Position numbers and translations under genes: made by a program
From: G963666895 sp963666895
GTDB taxonomy: Bacteria; Desulfobacterota; Desulfovibrionia; Desulfovibrionales; Desulfovibrionaceae
Direction: 5' to 3'
DNA: 64,000 nucleotides
Assembly (NCBI GenBank): GCA_963666895.2
Contig: CAXXNS010000015.1
Span: 92,122-156,121 of the forward strand
Notes under the pieces: model-generated
The model's input: only the letters and a program-made list of their open reading frames with translations
Database searches by the model: none
Told to the model about the DNA's origin: nothing
Part shown: positions 16,946-36,417 of the stretch, one piece after another
Layout: every line of letters begins with the position of its first letter
How positions within the stretch are numbered: position 1 is the first letter of the stretch

Positions 16946-17314
16946 CTAGAGAACCTCAGGAGCCAGGGAGACGATCTTCATGAAGTTCTTCTGCCGAAGC
17001 TCCCGGGCCACGGGGCCGAAAATGCGGGTCCCGATGGGCTCGTTCTGGTTGTTCAAAAGCACCGCGGAATTGTTGTCGAACTTGATGTACGACCCGTCGG
17101 GGCGACCGACTTCCTTTTTGGTGCGCACGATGACGGCCCGCAGGACCTCGCCCTTCTTCACCTTGGAATGGGGCATGGCTTCCTTGACCGAGACCTTGAT
17201 GATGTCGCCCACCGAGGCGTAGCGGCGGCGGGAGCCGCCCAACACCTTGATGCAGGCCACCTTCTTGGCGCCGGAATTGTCCGCCACGTCGAGTTTGCTT
17301 TCTACCTGAATCAT
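16946..17314 (-). CDS. rplN: 50S ribosomal protein L14
   Basis: 122-residue protein at the subunit interface, beginning MIQVESKLDVADNSGAKK. The family signature is around GDIIKVSVKEAMPHSKVKKG and the C-terminus ends KIVSLAPEVL. Confidence 0.97.
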   Translation of the reverse strand: MIQVESKLDVADNSGAKKVACIKVLGGSRRRYASVGDIIKVSVKEAMPHSKVKKGEVLRAVIVRTKKEVGRPDGSYIKFDNNSAVLLNNQNEPIGTRIFGPVARELRQKNFMKIVSLAPEVL

Positions 17315-17324
17315 GGCTTTACCC

Positions 17325-17588
17325 TTAGACGGCCTTTTCGAGAATCTTGACCAGGGCCCAGCGCTTGCGACGGCTCATGGGCCTCGATTCGATGATCTGC
17401 ACCTTGTCGCCCACGCCGCAGCTGTTCTCCGGATCATGGGCCATGAATTTCTTGTGCCGACGGACGTACTTCTTGAACAACGGGTGCTTGATGAGCGTTT
17501 CCGCCCGCACGACGATGGTCTTGTCAGCCTTGTCGGAAACGACCAGGCCGGTCATGATCCGGCGGTTGCCTGTGGAGCTCTCGGCCAT
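17325..17588 (-). CDS. rpsQ: 30S ribosomal protein S17
   Basis: 87-residue OB-fold protein that binds 16S rRNA early in assembly. It shows GLVVSDKADKTIVVRAETLI and the signature around CGVGDKVQIIESRPMSRRKR. Two bases separate it from rpmC. Confidence 0.96.
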   Translation of the reverse strand: MAESSTGNRRIMTGLVVSDKADKTIVVRAETLIKHPLFKKYVRRHKKFMAHDPENSCGVGDKVQIIESRPMSRRKRWALVKILEKAV

Positions 17589-17590
17589 GA

Positions 17591-17788
17591 CTACTTCGCC
17601 TCCGTGGCACGTTCGCGCTGCACGGTCAGGATGCGGGCGATTTCCCGCTTGACCTGCGGCAGTTCCTGCGTGTTCTCGAGCTGGGCCGTGGCGTGACGGA
17701 AGCGGAGGTCAAAGAGCTCCTTGCGCTTCTCGTCCAGGGTCTCGACCAGCTTCTTGTCGTCCATTTCCCTAATTTCCTTGGCGTCCAT
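17591..17788 (-). CDS. rpmC: 50S ribosomal protein L29
   Basis: 65-residue two-helix protein near the tunnel exit, where signal recognition particle and trigger factor dock. The core reads KELFDLRFRHATAQLENTQE. The start shares one base with the rplP stop. Confidence 0.96.
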   Translation of the reverse strand: MDAKEIREMDDKKLVETLDEKRKELFDLRFRHATAQLENTQELPQVKREIARILTVQRERATEAK

Positions 17789-18203
17789 TATTCAACGCCC
17801 TCCTTAACCACGATGACGGTCTTCACGGGCAGCTTGTAGGAGGCGCGCTTGAGCGCTTCCTTGGCCAGCTCCAGCGAAACGCCGGTGACTTCGTACAGGA
17901 TGCGGCCGGGCTTGACCGGGGCGTACCAGCCCTCGGGAGAGCCCTTGCCCTTGCCCATGCGGACCTCGGCAGGCTTCTTGGTGATGGGCCGGTCCGGGAA
18001 GACCCGGATCCAGACCTTACCGCCGCGCTTGATGTGGCGCATGATGGCCACACGGGCGGACTCGATCTGCTGGGCGGTGAGCTTGCCGTGGTCCAGGGTC
18101 TTCAGACCGATCTCGCCGAACGAGATGGTGGAGCCGCGGTGGGCCTTGCCGCGCAGGCGCCCTTTCTGGCGCTTGCGGAATTTCATCTTCTTGGGAGCCA
18201 GCA

Positions 18204-18204
<1 letters not shown>
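17788..18204 (-). CDS. rplP: 50S ribosomal protein L16
   Basis: 138-residue protein positioning the A-site tRNA. It begins MLAPKKMKFRKRQKGRLRGK. The loop RMGKGKGSPEGWYAPVKPGR carries the conserved arginine often hydroxylated in other bacteria. It overlaps the rpsC stop by one base. Confidence 0.97.
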
Positions 18205-18845
<641 letters not shown>

Positions 18846-18856
18846 GATATTTCGTC

Positions 18857-19189
18857 CTACATGTCCTTGACCCACACGGTGATGTGGCTCGTGCGCTTGC
18901 GGATGCGGTATGCCCGGCCCATGGCCCGGGGCATGATCCGCTTCCAGGTCGGACCCTCGTTGACCTCGACGTTCGAGACCATCAGGCTGTCCACGTCCAC
19001 TCCCGGGGTCTGCTCCGCGTTGGCCAAGGCCGAATACAGGACCTTGGACAGCACGTCGGCCGCCTTCTTGGGAGTGAACTTGAGAATATTCAGGGCGTCC
19101 TCAACGGGGCGTCCTTTGATGTTCTCGGCCACAAGGCGGACCTTGCGGGGCGAGATGCGCATGAATTTGGCTACCGCTCTGGCTTCCAT
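18857..19189 (-). CDS. rplV: 50S ribosomal protein L22
   Basis: 110-residue protein whose beta-hairpin lines the exit-tunnel constriction. The hairpin (EGPTWKRIMPRAMGRAYRIR) looks wild type at positions linked to macrolide resistance elsewhere. Confidence 0.96.
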   Translation of the reverse strand: MEARAVAKFMRISPRKVRLVAENIKGRPVEDALNILKFTPKKAADVLSKVLYSALANAEQTPGVDVDSLMVSNVEVNEGPTWKRIMPRAMGRAYRIRKRTSHITVWVKDM

Positions 19190-19198
19190 GTCGCGTTC

Positions 19199-19474
19199 CT
19201 ACTTCTTTTTCTTCTTGTCGGCGGCATGGCCGTAGAAGGTCCTGGTGGGGGAAAATTCACCCAGCTTGTGCCCGACCATGTTCTCGGTGACGAACACGGG
19301 GATGAACTTGCGTCCATTGTGCACGGCAAAGGTCATCCCGACCATTTCGGGAAGGATGGTGGACCGCCTGGACCAGGTCTTGATGACCCGGCGGTCGCCC
19401 GCCTCGTTGGCCCGCTCCACCTTGTTGATCAGGTGGCCGTCCACAAAAGGACCTTTTTTCAACGATCTCGGCAT
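19199..19474 (-). CDS. rpsS: 30S ribosomal protein S19
   Basis: 91-residue head protein starting MPRSLKKGPFVDGHLINKVE. The family signature is around KFIPVFVTENMVGHKLGEFS, and the C-terminus is lysine-rich (HAADKKKKK). Confidence 0.96.
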   Translation of the reverse strand: MPRSLKKGPFVDGHLINKVERANEAGDRRVIKTWSRRSTILPEMVGMTFAVHNGRKFIPVFVTENMVGHKLGEFSPTRTFYGHAADKKKKK

Positions 19475-19483
19475 GACTTGCTC

Positions 19484-20314
19484 CTACTTCTGGCCGCGCC
19501 GCTTGACGATGAGCCGGCTGGAGGGCTTCTTCTTGTTGCGGGTCTTGTAGCCCTTGGTGGGCTTGCCCCAAGGCGTGCAGGGGTGGCGTCCGCCCGAGGA
19601 ACGGCCTTCGCCGCCGCCCAGGGGGTGGTCCACCGGGTTCATGGCCACGCCGCGCACCTGCGGGCGGCGACCCAGCCAACGGTTGCGGCCGGCCTTGCCC
19701 AGGGTGACGTTCTCGTGGTGGATGTTGCCCACCTGGCCCACCGTGGCCATGCAGGCGGACAGCACCTTGCGGACCTCGCCGGAGGGCATGCGCAGCAGGG
19801 CGTACTTGCCTTCCTTGGCGATGAGCTGGGCATAGGTTCCGGCGGCGCGGCAGAACTGGCCGCCGCGGCCCGGATGCAGTTCCACGTTGTGCACGATGGT
19901 GCCCACGGGGATCTTGATCAGGTTCAGGGCGTTGCCGGGCTTGATGTCCGCGCCGTCGCCGGCCACCACCTCGTCGCCCACGTTCAGGCCCACCGGGGCC
20001 AGAATGTAACGCTTCTCGCCGTCCGCGTAGTGCAGCAGGGCGATGCGCGCCGAGCGGTTGGGGTCGTACTCGATGGTGGCCACCTTGGCCGGCACCGTGA
20101 CCTTGTCCCGCTTGAAGTCGATGATGCGATAGAGGCGCTTCACGCCGCCGCCGCGACGGCGGGAGGTGACGCGACCGTTGTTGTTGCGCCCCGCCTTCTT
20201 GGTCAGGCCCTCGGTGAGGGACTTCTCCGGCGTGGTGCAGGTGATCTCGGCGAAATCGGACACGGTCTGGAACCGGCGTCCGGCGCTCGTGGGTTTGAGC
20301 TTGCGAATGGCCAT
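19484..20314 (-). CDS. rplB: 50S ribosomal protein L2
   Basis: Protein needed for peptidyl-transferase assembly. The start at 20314 gives MAIRKLKPTSAGRRFQTVSD. 276 residues, including GRNNNGRVTSRRRGGGVKRL and the signature VRGVAMNPVDHPLGGGEG with the conserved histidine. Confidence 0.96.
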   Translation of the reverse strand: MAIRKLKPTSAGRRFQTVSDFAEITCTTPEKSLTEGLTKKAGRNNNGRVTSRRRGGGVKRLYRIIDFKRDKVTVPAKVATIEYDPNRSARIALLHYADGEKRYILAPVGLNVGDEVVAGDGADIKPGNALNLIKIPVGTIVHNVELHPGRGGQFCRAAGTYAQLIAKEGKYALLRMPSGEVRKVLSACMATVGQVGNIHHENVTLGKAGRNRWLGRRPQVRGVAMNPVDHPLGGGEGRSSGGRHPCTPWGKPTKGYKTRNKKKPSSRLIVKRRGQK

Positions 20315-20315
20315 C

Positions 20316-20606
20316 TTACACTCCCTCGAACAGCTCGATCTTCTCACCCGGGGCCAGGGTGACCCAGGCCTTCTTGTGGCCGGAGACGCGGCCCACGGGC
20401 CGGCCCCAACGCTTACGGCCCAAGGCTTTCTTGCGGCTGATGTTCACCGCGGCCACCTTGACGCCGAAGGCCTCCTCAACAGCCCGCTTGATCTCGATCT
20501 TGTTGGCGGACGGGGCGACGTAGAACGCCACTTGATTGTCCTCCTCCTTGGCCATGTTGGCCTTCTCGGAGACCACGGGGCGAATCAATATCTGGGTGTA
20601 GTCCAT
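20316..20606 (-). CDS. rplW: 50S ribosomal protein L23
   Basis: 96-residue tunnel-exit protein and docking point for trigger factor. It begins MDYTQILIRPVVSEKANMAK. One base separates it from rplB. Confidence 0.96.
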   Translation of the reverse strand: MDYTQILIRPVVSEKANMAKEEDNQVAFYVAPSANKIEIKRAVEEAFGVKVAAVNISRKKALGRKRWGRPVGRVSGHKKAWVTLAPGEKIELFEGV

Positions 20607-20608
20607 GG

Positions 20609-21229
20609 CTACTTCAACCTTTCCTCGACGTCCTTGGCCGCGGACTCCAGCAACACCAGCTGGGGGTACTTGAGCACGTCGTAGACGTTCAGTTGTTCGG
20701 CCGGCATCAGCTTGATGCCGGGCACGTTCCGGGCCGAAAGGGTGAGCTTATTATCAGTATCCTTGGTGACAATCAAGGCCTTTTCCAGTCCCAGGGCCTT
20801 GGCGATCTGGACGAAATTCTTGGTCTTGATCTCGGGCATGTCGAGGCCCTTGAGCACCATCAGCTTGTCCTCCACCAGGCGGGAGGAAAGCGCCATCTTC
20901 AGGGCCAGGCGGCGAACCTTGCGGTTGACCTTGAAAGAATAGTCGCGGGGCTGGGGACCGAAAGTGGTCGCGCCGCCGCGCCACAGGGGGCTGCGCACGC
21001 TGCCGGCGCGGGCCCGGCCGGTGCCCTTCTGGCGCCAGGGCTTACGCCCGCCGCCGGTGATCAGGGCCCGGTTCTTGGTGGCGTGGGTGCCGGCGCGGCC
21101 GCTGGCCAGCTGGGCACGGACCACGAGATGCAATATCTCGGGCCGGACCTGCACCTCGAAGACCTCCGGGGAGAGCTCCAGGCTGCCGACTTCCTTTTTG
21201 TCCTGGTCGTATACGCTTACCTTGGCCAT
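20609..21229 (-). CDS. rplD: 50S ribosomal protein L4
   Basis: 206-residue tunnel protein; in E. coli it also attenuates the S10 operon. The tunnel loop contains RKPWRQKGTGRARAGSVRSP. It lies between rplC and rplW. Confidence 0.96.
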   Translation of the reverse strand: MAKVSVYDQDKKEVGSLELSPEVFEVQVRPEILHLVVRAQLASGRAGTHATKNRALITGGGRKPWRQKGTGRARAGSVRSPLWRGGATTFGPQPRDYSFKVNRKVRRLALKMALSSRLVEDKLMVLKGLDMPEIKTKNFVQIAKALGLEKALIVTKDTDNKLTLSARNVPGIKLMPAEQLNVYDVLKYPQLVLLESAAKDVEERLK

Positions 21230-21240
21230 GATTGTCCTTC

Positions 21241-21870
21241 CTACTTCTTGCGGATCATAACCAGGCCGTTCTTGGGACCCGGCACCTGGCCCTTGAGCAC
21301 CAGGATGTTTTCCTCGGGGCGGACGTCAACGATCTCGACACTGACGTTGGTCACCTGCTCGTTGCCCATCTGGCCGGGCATCTTCTTGTTCTTGAAGACG
21401 CGGCCGGGGAAGGTGGCGTGACCCACGGAACCGGGCGAGCGGTGCACCTTCTCGGCGCCGTGGGAAGCTCCCATGCCCCGAAAGTTGTGTCGCTTCATGA
21501 CGCCCTGGAAGCCCTTGCCCTTGCTGGTGCCGGTGACCTTGACCTTCTCGCCGGGGGCGAAGAGTTCGACGGTCAGTTCCTGGCCCAACTCGTAGCCGGC
21601 CGGATCGTCCACGCGGAACTCGCGCAGGTGCCGGAACAGGCCCTTGCCCGCCTTGGCCTGGTGCCCCTTGACGGGACGGTTGGCCTTGCGCTCCTCAAGG
21701 GAGTCGAACCCGACCTGGACGGCGTTGTAGCCTTCCTTGTCCTGGGTCTTGATCTGCATCACAGGGCAGGGTCCGGCCGCGACCACGGTCACGGGAACCA
21801 CGGTGCCGTCGTTATCGAAAACCCGGGTCATGCCGAGCTTCTTTCCAAGTATTCCAAGAGTCTTAGCCAT
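21241..21870 (-). CDS. rplC: 50S ribosomal protein L3
   Basis: 209-residue early-assembly protein. The start at 21870 gives MAKTLGILGKKLGMTRVFDN. The loop MKRHNFRGMGASHGAEKVHR reaches towards the peptidyl-transferase centre, and the signature FPGRVFKNKKMPGQMGNEQV follows. Confidence 0.96.
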   Translation of the reverse strand: MAKTLGILGKKLGMTRVFDNDGTVVPVTVVAAGPCPVMQIKTQDKEGYNAVQVGFDSLEERKANRPVKGHQAKAGKGLFRHLREFRVDDPAGYELGQELTVELFAPGEKVKVTGTSKGKGFQGVMKRHNFRGMGASHGAEKVHRSPGSVGHATFPGRVFKNKKMPGQMGNEQVTNVSVEIVDVRPEENILVLKGQVPGPKNGLVMIRKK

Positions 21871-21880
21871 TGGCTCGCTC

Positions 21881-22198
21881 CTACAGCTTGATTTCCACGT
21901 CCACGCCGGCGGGCAGGGAAAGCTTGCCCAGGGCGTCGACGGTCTGCTGGGTGGGCTCCAGGATGTCCAGGAGGCGCTTGTGGATGCGCAGCTCGAACTG
22001 CTCCCGGGACTTCTTGTCCACGTGAACCGACTTCTGCACCGTGGTCCGGTGGATGTCGGTGGGCAGCGGGATAGGGCCGGCAATGGCCGCACCGGTATTC
22101 CGGGCCGTGTCAACGATTTCGGTCACGGCCTTGTCCAGAATGCGGTAATCGTACGCTTTCAGCTTGATGCGGATGCGGTCACTGGTCATGGTGGCCAT
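21881..22198 (-). CDS. rpsJ: 30S ribosomal protein S10
   Basis: First gene of the S10 operon; S10 also works in antitermination as NusE. 105 residues. TAGGAG six bases before the ATG at 22198 supports this start rather than the internal ATG four codons later. The signature DIHRTTVQKSVHVDKKSREQ is intact. Confidence 0.96.
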   Translation of the reverse strand: MATMTSDRIRIKLKAYDYRILDKAVTEIVDTARNTGAAIAGPIPLPTDIHRTTVQKSVHVDKKSREQFELRIHKRLLDILEPTQQTVDALGKLSLPAGVDVEIKL

Positions 22199-22283
22199 AT
22201 CTAACTCCTAACGTCTTCGAATCCAGAAACTTTTTTGTCGCTCGTTTTGGGGGCTCCCCGCCCCGCTTGCCGAGCGGTCCGAA

Positions 22284-22312
22284 GCCCTACCTCGGGGCGC
22301 TTCTCCTGTCAA
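22284..22312 (-). promoter_or_regulatory. Possible internal promoter of the S10 operon
   Basis: A perfect TTGACA (22312-22307) lies just after the fusA stop, with a weak TAGGGC (22289-22284) after 17 bases. The 128-base fusA-rpsJ gap has no other clear signal and no terminator. Confidence 0.3.
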
Positions 22313-22326
22313 GGGGAAACCCCTGC

Positions 22327-24396
<2,070 letters not shown>

Positions 24397-24413
24397 TCTT
24401 CAAATCCTCTTGC

Positions 24414-24884
24414 TTACCAGCGGTAGTGGGCAAAGGCCTTGTTGGCCTCGGCCATCTTGAGAACGTCTTCCTTCTTCTTCACCGCGCCGCCGCGATTGTG
24501 GTAGGCGTCCAGCAGCTCGCCCGAAAGGCGGTTGGTCATGCCCTTCTCTCCGCGGGAGCGGGAGTAGGAGATGAGCCAGCGGATGGCCAGGGCGAACTGG
24601 CGGTCGCTACGGACCTCCATGGGCACCTGATAGGTGGCGCCGCCGACACGGCGGGACTTGACCTCGAGGAAGGGGCGGACATTGTCCAGGGCCTTTTCAA
24701 AGGCCTTGATCGGATCCTCGTTGGTCTCGTTGGCCAGGCGATCCAGGGCGCTGTAGAAAACCTTTTCGGCAACGGACTTCTTGCCGCGCATCATGAGCCG
24801 GTTGATGAACCGGGTCACCAGACGGGAGCCGAACATCGGGTCGGGAAGAATGGGCCTTTTGGCAACGGGGCCTTTGCGGGGCAT
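24414..24884 (-). CDS. rpsG: 30S ribosomal protein S7
   Basis: 156-residue head-assembly protein. It begins MPRKGPVAKRPILPDPMFGS and carries FINRLMMRGKKSVAEKVFYS. It also represses the str operon in E. coli. The C-terminus ends EANKAFAHYRW. Confidence 0.96.
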   Translation of the reverse strand: MPRKGPVAKRPILPDPMFGSRLVTRFINRLMMRGKKSVAEKVFYSALDRLANETNEDPIKAFEKALDNVRPFLEVKSRRVGGATYQVPMEVRSDRQFALAIRWLISYSRSRGEKGMTNRLSGELLDAYHNRGGAVKKKEDVLKMAEANKAFAHYRW

Positions 24885-24920
24885 CGTCGTCTCTCCTTAC
24901 TAATGAAATGTGGCGGTGAA

Positions 24921-25292
24921 CTACTTGGGCCGCTTGGCGCCGTACTTGGAACGGCCGCGACGGCGATCGGAGACACCGGCAGTGTCCAGGGTACCACGGA
25001 TGATGTGATAGCGCACGCCGGGAAGGTCCTTGACGCGGCCGCCGCGGATCAGCACCACCGAGTGCTCCTGCAGGTTGTGGCCTTCGCCCGGGATATAGGC
25101 CGTGACCTCGATGCCGTTGGTCAGGCGCACGCGGGCGACCTTACGCAGGGCCGAGTTCGGCTTCTTGGGCGTGGTGGTGTAGACGCGGGTGCACACGCCA
25201 CGGCGCTGCGGGCACTCGAGAAGCGCCGGAGTCTTCTTGCGCTTGGGCAGCACCTTGCGCTGGTTGCGGACCAGCTGGTTGATGGTGGGCAT
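24921..25292 (-). CDS. rpsL: 30S ribosomal protein S12
   Basis: 123-residue decoding-centre protein. The streptomycin-relevant segments TTPKKPNSALRKVARVRL and GVRYHIIRGTLDTAGV look wild type. The ATG is preceded by GGAGGAG. A terminator after rpoC lies just upstream, so a new transcript probably starts here. Confidence 0.97.
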   Translation of the reverse strand: MPTINQLVRNQRKVLPKRKKTPALLECPQRRGVCTRVYTTTPKKPNSALRKVARVRLTNGIEVTAYIPGEGHNLQEHSVVLIRGGRVKDLPGVRYHIIRGTLDTAGVSDRRRGRSKYGAKRPK

Positions 25293-25345
25293 ATCGTCAC
25301 TCCTCCATATAATATAGTTGCGATCAACTCGGGCAAAGAGGAGAG

Positions 25346-25374
25346 TAGCTATTCCAAACCGTGTCCTTTGTCAA
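25346..25374 (-). promoter_or_regulatory. Predicted promoter of the str operon
   Basis: TTGACA (25374-25369) is followed after 17 bases by TAGCTA (25351-25346), between the rpoC terminator and rpsL. The -10 is weak. An AT-rich block follows just before the ribosome binding site. Confidence 0.4.
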
Positions 25375-25415
25375 GCCTGGCTCTCCCCGGACCCGCGCAT
25401 TTCCTGACCGAACCC

Positions 25416-25447
25416 AAAAAAAGGAGAGGCCGCCGGGGGCCTCTCCC
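25416..25447 (-). terminator. Intrinsic terminator after rpoC
   Basis: On the minus strand GGGAGAGGC (25447-25439) pairs with GCCTCTCC (25430-25423), followed by seven T residues. It separates the rpoBC transcript from the str operon. Confidence 0.88.
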
Positions 25448-25470
25448 TTGGTTTTCCTGTCGATGCCGGT

Positions 25471-29625
<4,155 letters not shown>

Positions 29626-29702
29626 GGCAACCTCTCGGGTTGTGAGTTATCTCGTGCCCGGGAATCTACCCCGGGCCATGAGTCAATCAGTCGAAACCTG
29701 CC

Positions 29703-33902
<4,200 letters not shown>

Positions 33903-33938
33903 TGTTCCCTCGCGCGGGGTTGGAGGGTTGGGAGGGCC

Positions 33939-33970
33939 CTCGGGCGTGGGGAACGCCCGAGAGCCCCGTT
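33939..33970 (+). terminator. Hairpin with plus-strand T tract in the rplL-rpoB gap
   Basis: CTCGGGCGT (33939-33947) and ACGCCCGAG (33953-33961) form a 9-bp stem, followed on the plus strand by AGCCCCG and TTTTTT. No plus-strand gene precedes it. On the minus strand the hairpin has A residues before it and no T tract after it, so for rplL-rpoB it would act as an mRNA processing or pausing structure rather than a terminator. Confidence 0.5.
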
Positions 33971-34094
33971 TTTTCAGTGTTTTTCAGGCGGCGGCCCGCC
34001 CTGAACGTGGGGTCAATATTGAGCCATACCATACAGCACGAAGAGCGCAAGCCCCCGTAAGGCGGCCGCGCTCTCGGTGCGTCAGATGGTTGTG

Positions 34095-34484
34095 CTACTT
34101 GACCTCAACGCCGGCGCCCGCTTCCTCAAGCTGCTTCTTGGCCTCGTCGGCCTCGTCCTTGCTCACGCCTTCCTTGACAGCCTTGGGAGCCTCGTCCACC
34201 AGAGCCTTGGCCTCCTTGAGGCCCAGGCCGGTGATGGCGCGGACGGCCTTGATGACGGCGATCTTGTTGTCGCCGGCGCCGGTCAGCACCACGTTGAACT
34301 CGGTCTGCTCTTCCTCGGCGGAGGCATCGCCACCGGCGGCGCCGGGGGCCATGGCGACCGCGGCCACCGGGGCGGCGGCGGAAACGCCGAACTTGTCCTC
34401 GAGCTCCTTGATGAACTCAGCCAGGTCGAGGACGGTCATGTTGGAAATGAAATCAACCACCTGATCTTTGGTGATGTCAGCCAT
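34095..34484 (-). CDS. rplL: 50S ribosomal protein L7/L12
   Basis: 129-residue stalk protein. The N-terminal dimerisation part is MADITKDQVVDFISNMTVLD, followed by an Ala/Gly-rich hinge (APVAAVAMAPGAAGGDAS). The C-terminal factor-binding domain contains GLGLKEAKALVDEAPKAVKE. Confidence 0.97.
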   Translation of the reverse strand: MADITKDQVVDFISNMTVLDLAEFIKELEDKFGVSAAAPVAAVAMAPGAAGGDASAEEEQTEFNVVLTGAGDNKIAVIKAVRAITGLGLKEAKALVDEAPKAVKEGVSKDEADEAKKQLEEAGAGVEVK

Positions 34485-34529
34485 GATAAACGCTCCTTCT
34501 GGGAATTGTTTGCGATCGTGTCCCGAACC

Positions 34530-35051
34530 CTACGCCGCTTCCTTCTGGTCCTTGATGGCGTTCAAGGCGTACAGGAAGTTGCGAAGCAGATTCGCGAAGA
34601 GTCCAACGAAGTTGGTGGGCACCGCGTTCATGGTGCCCAGAAGCTTCGCCAGCATCTCGGGCTTGGCGGGGAGCGTCGACAGCTCCTTCACCGCCGCGTC
34701 GTCAAGGAACTTGCCCTCGAGGCTGCCGAACTTCATGGCGAACTTCTTGTTGGTCTTGGCGTAATCAGCCAGGGCCTTGGCCAGGGCCACGGGATCGTCG
34801 TATCCCAGTGCGATGGCGCAGTTCTCCTTGAAGTGTTCGGCCAGGACGCCGTGATCGGTGTCCTTGAGTGCCAACCGGGCCAGTGTGTTCTTGACGACCT
34901 GGTAATCGACGCCGGCATCGCGGAGCCTGGCGCGGAGATCGGTGACGTTCTCCACGGTCAGGCCCTTGAAGTCGGTGACGATGGCGATGGATGCCCGGGA
35001 AGCCTTCTCGGTGAGTTCGCTCACGATCTGGGCTTTCTCTTGCCTGTTCAT
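34530..35051 (-). CDS. rplJ: 50S ribosomal protein L10
   Basis: 173-residue base of the L12 stalk, beginning MNRQEKAQIVSELTEKASRA. The C-terminal helix that holds L12 dimers is near GLFANLLRNFLYALNAIKDQ. L10 usually represses its own operon through the leader immediately upstream. Confidence 0.96.
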   Translation of the reverse strand: MNRQEKAQIVSELTEKASRASIAIVTDFKGLTVENVTDLRARLRDAGVDYQVVKNTLARLALKDTDHGVLAEHFKENCAIALGYDDPVALAKALADYAKTNKKFAMKFGSLEGKFLDDAAVKELSTLPAKPEMLAKLLGTMNAVPTNFVGLFANLLRNFLYALNAIKDQKEAA

Positions 35052-35217
35052 CCAACCACTCCTTGGTCGCTATGACCCGGAAAGCAAGTCAAAGGTCTCG
35101 GCGGGATATTTAAGGGAAGACCCACCCGCTGTCTTCAACTCGACTTTCCGAACTGTATGTGAACCCCGGGGACGCGCCTCCAAACGAAGGCCGTCCCCAG
35201 GGAATTTCCCTCTGCCT
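35052..35217 (-). promoter_or_regulatory. Candidate L10 autoregulatory leader
   Basis: A 166-base untranslated stretch separates rplA from rplJ. It contains a strong hairpin: the arm at 35168-35174 pairs with 35192-35198, extended inside by GCCT/AGGC pairing. Position and length fit the L10 leader family that binds L10(L12)4. The exact kink-turn was not confirmed. Confidence 0.45.
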
Positions 35218-35928
35218 CTACTGGACGTCCAAGAACCGGCGCACGCTGGCCGGATCGATCTTGAAGCCCGGGCCCATGGTGGTGCTGACGGCCAGCGCCT
35301 TCATGTAGGTGCCCTTGGCCGAAGTGGGCTTGAGCCGGTTGACCGTGTCCAGGAGAGCCCGCAGGTTGTCGGACAGCTTCTCGGCTCCAAAGGAAACCTT
35401 GCCGATGGGCGCATGCAGCACCCCGGCCTTGTCCACCTTGAACTCCACCTTGCCCGCCTTGAGTTCCTGGACCGCCTTGCCGACGTCGAAGGTCACGGTG
35501 CCGGTCTTGGCGTTGGGCATGAGCCCGCGGGGACCGAGCACGCGGCCGATCTTGCCGACCAGGGCCATCATGTCCGGAGTGGCCACGGCCTTGTCGAAGT
35601 CCAGGAAACCGCCCTGGACCTTCTCGATCAGATCCTCGCCGCCCACGATGTCGGCCCCGGCCTCCTTGGCCTCGGCCACCTTGTCCCCCTTGCAGAAGGC
35701 GGCCACGCGCACGTCCTTGCCCAGCCCATGGGGCAGGCTGACGGCGCCGCGGACCATCTGGTCGGAGTACTTGGGGTTGACACCCAGGTTGATGGCCACG
35801 TCCACGGTCTCGTCGAACTTGGCGTACGCCTTCTCGACGGCTCGTTTCACAGCCTCGGCCACGTCGATGCGTTCGATGGGATCGACGCCTTCAGCGGCCG
35901 TGATGAATTTCTTTCCATGTTTGGGCAT
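35218..35928 (-). CDS. rplA: 50S ribosomal protein L1
   Basis: 236-residue L1-stalk protein. It shows the family core VKRAVEKAYAKFDETVDVAI and the signature around RVLGPRGLMPNAKTGTVTFD. It lies 9 bases after rplK. Confidence 0.97.
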   Translation of the reverse strand: MPKHGKKFITAAEGVDPIERIDVAEAVKRAVEKAYAKFDETVDVAINLGVNPKYSDQMVRGAVSLPHGLGKDVRVAAFCKGDKVAEAKEAGADIVGGEDLIEKVQGGFLDFDKAVATPDMMALVGKIGRVLGPRGLMPNAKTGTVTFDVGKAVQELKAGKVEFKVDKAGVLHAPIGKVSFGAEKLSDNLRALLDTVNRLKPTSAKGTYMKALAVSTTMGPGFKIDPASVRRFLDVQ

Positions 35929-35937
35929 TGCTCGCTC

Positions 35938-36363
35938 CTAACCCTTGACCTCGAGGCCCATGCTGCGCGCGGTGCCCTCGATGCTCTTCATGGCCGTCTC
36001 CACGGAGGCGGCATTCAGATCCGGCATCTTCAGTTCGGCGATATCCCGAACCTGCGCCTTGGTGACGCTGCCGACCTTTTCCTTGTTGGGCACGCCGGAC
36101 CCCTTGTCCACCTTGGCCGCCTTCATGAGCAGCACCGCGGCGGGCGGGGTCTTGGTGATGAAGGAGAAGGACCGGTCGGCGTAGACGGTGATGATCACGG
36201 GGATGATCATGCCCTTCTGATCCTGGGTCTGGGCGTTGAAGGCCTTGCAGAACTCCATGATGTTCACGCCGTGCTGGCCCAGCGCCGGTCCCACCGGAGG
36301 GGACGGGTTGGCCGAGCCGGCCGGTATTTGCAGCTTGATCTTGCCGATGACTTTCTTGGCCAT
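35938..36363 (-). CDS. rplK: 50S ribosomal protein L11
   Basis: 141-residue GTPase-centre protein. The N-terminal domain has the proline-rich region GSANPSPPVGPALGQHGVNI seen in thiopeptide-sensitive ribosomes. The C-terminal rRNA-binding domain ends near EGTARSMGLEVKG. Confidence 0.97.
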   Translation of the reverse strand: MAKKVIGKIKLQIPAGSANPSPPVGPALGQHGVNIMEFCKAFNAQTQDQKGMIIPVIITVYADRSFSFITKTPPAAVLLMKAAKVDKGSGVPNKEKVGSVTKAQVRDIAELKMPDLNAASVETAMKSIEGTARSMGLEVKG

Positions 36364-36417
36364 TTGTACAATCCTTACATGAGAAATACGGGTTTCCAGC
36401 CGGGGCGTCCGCGGAGC

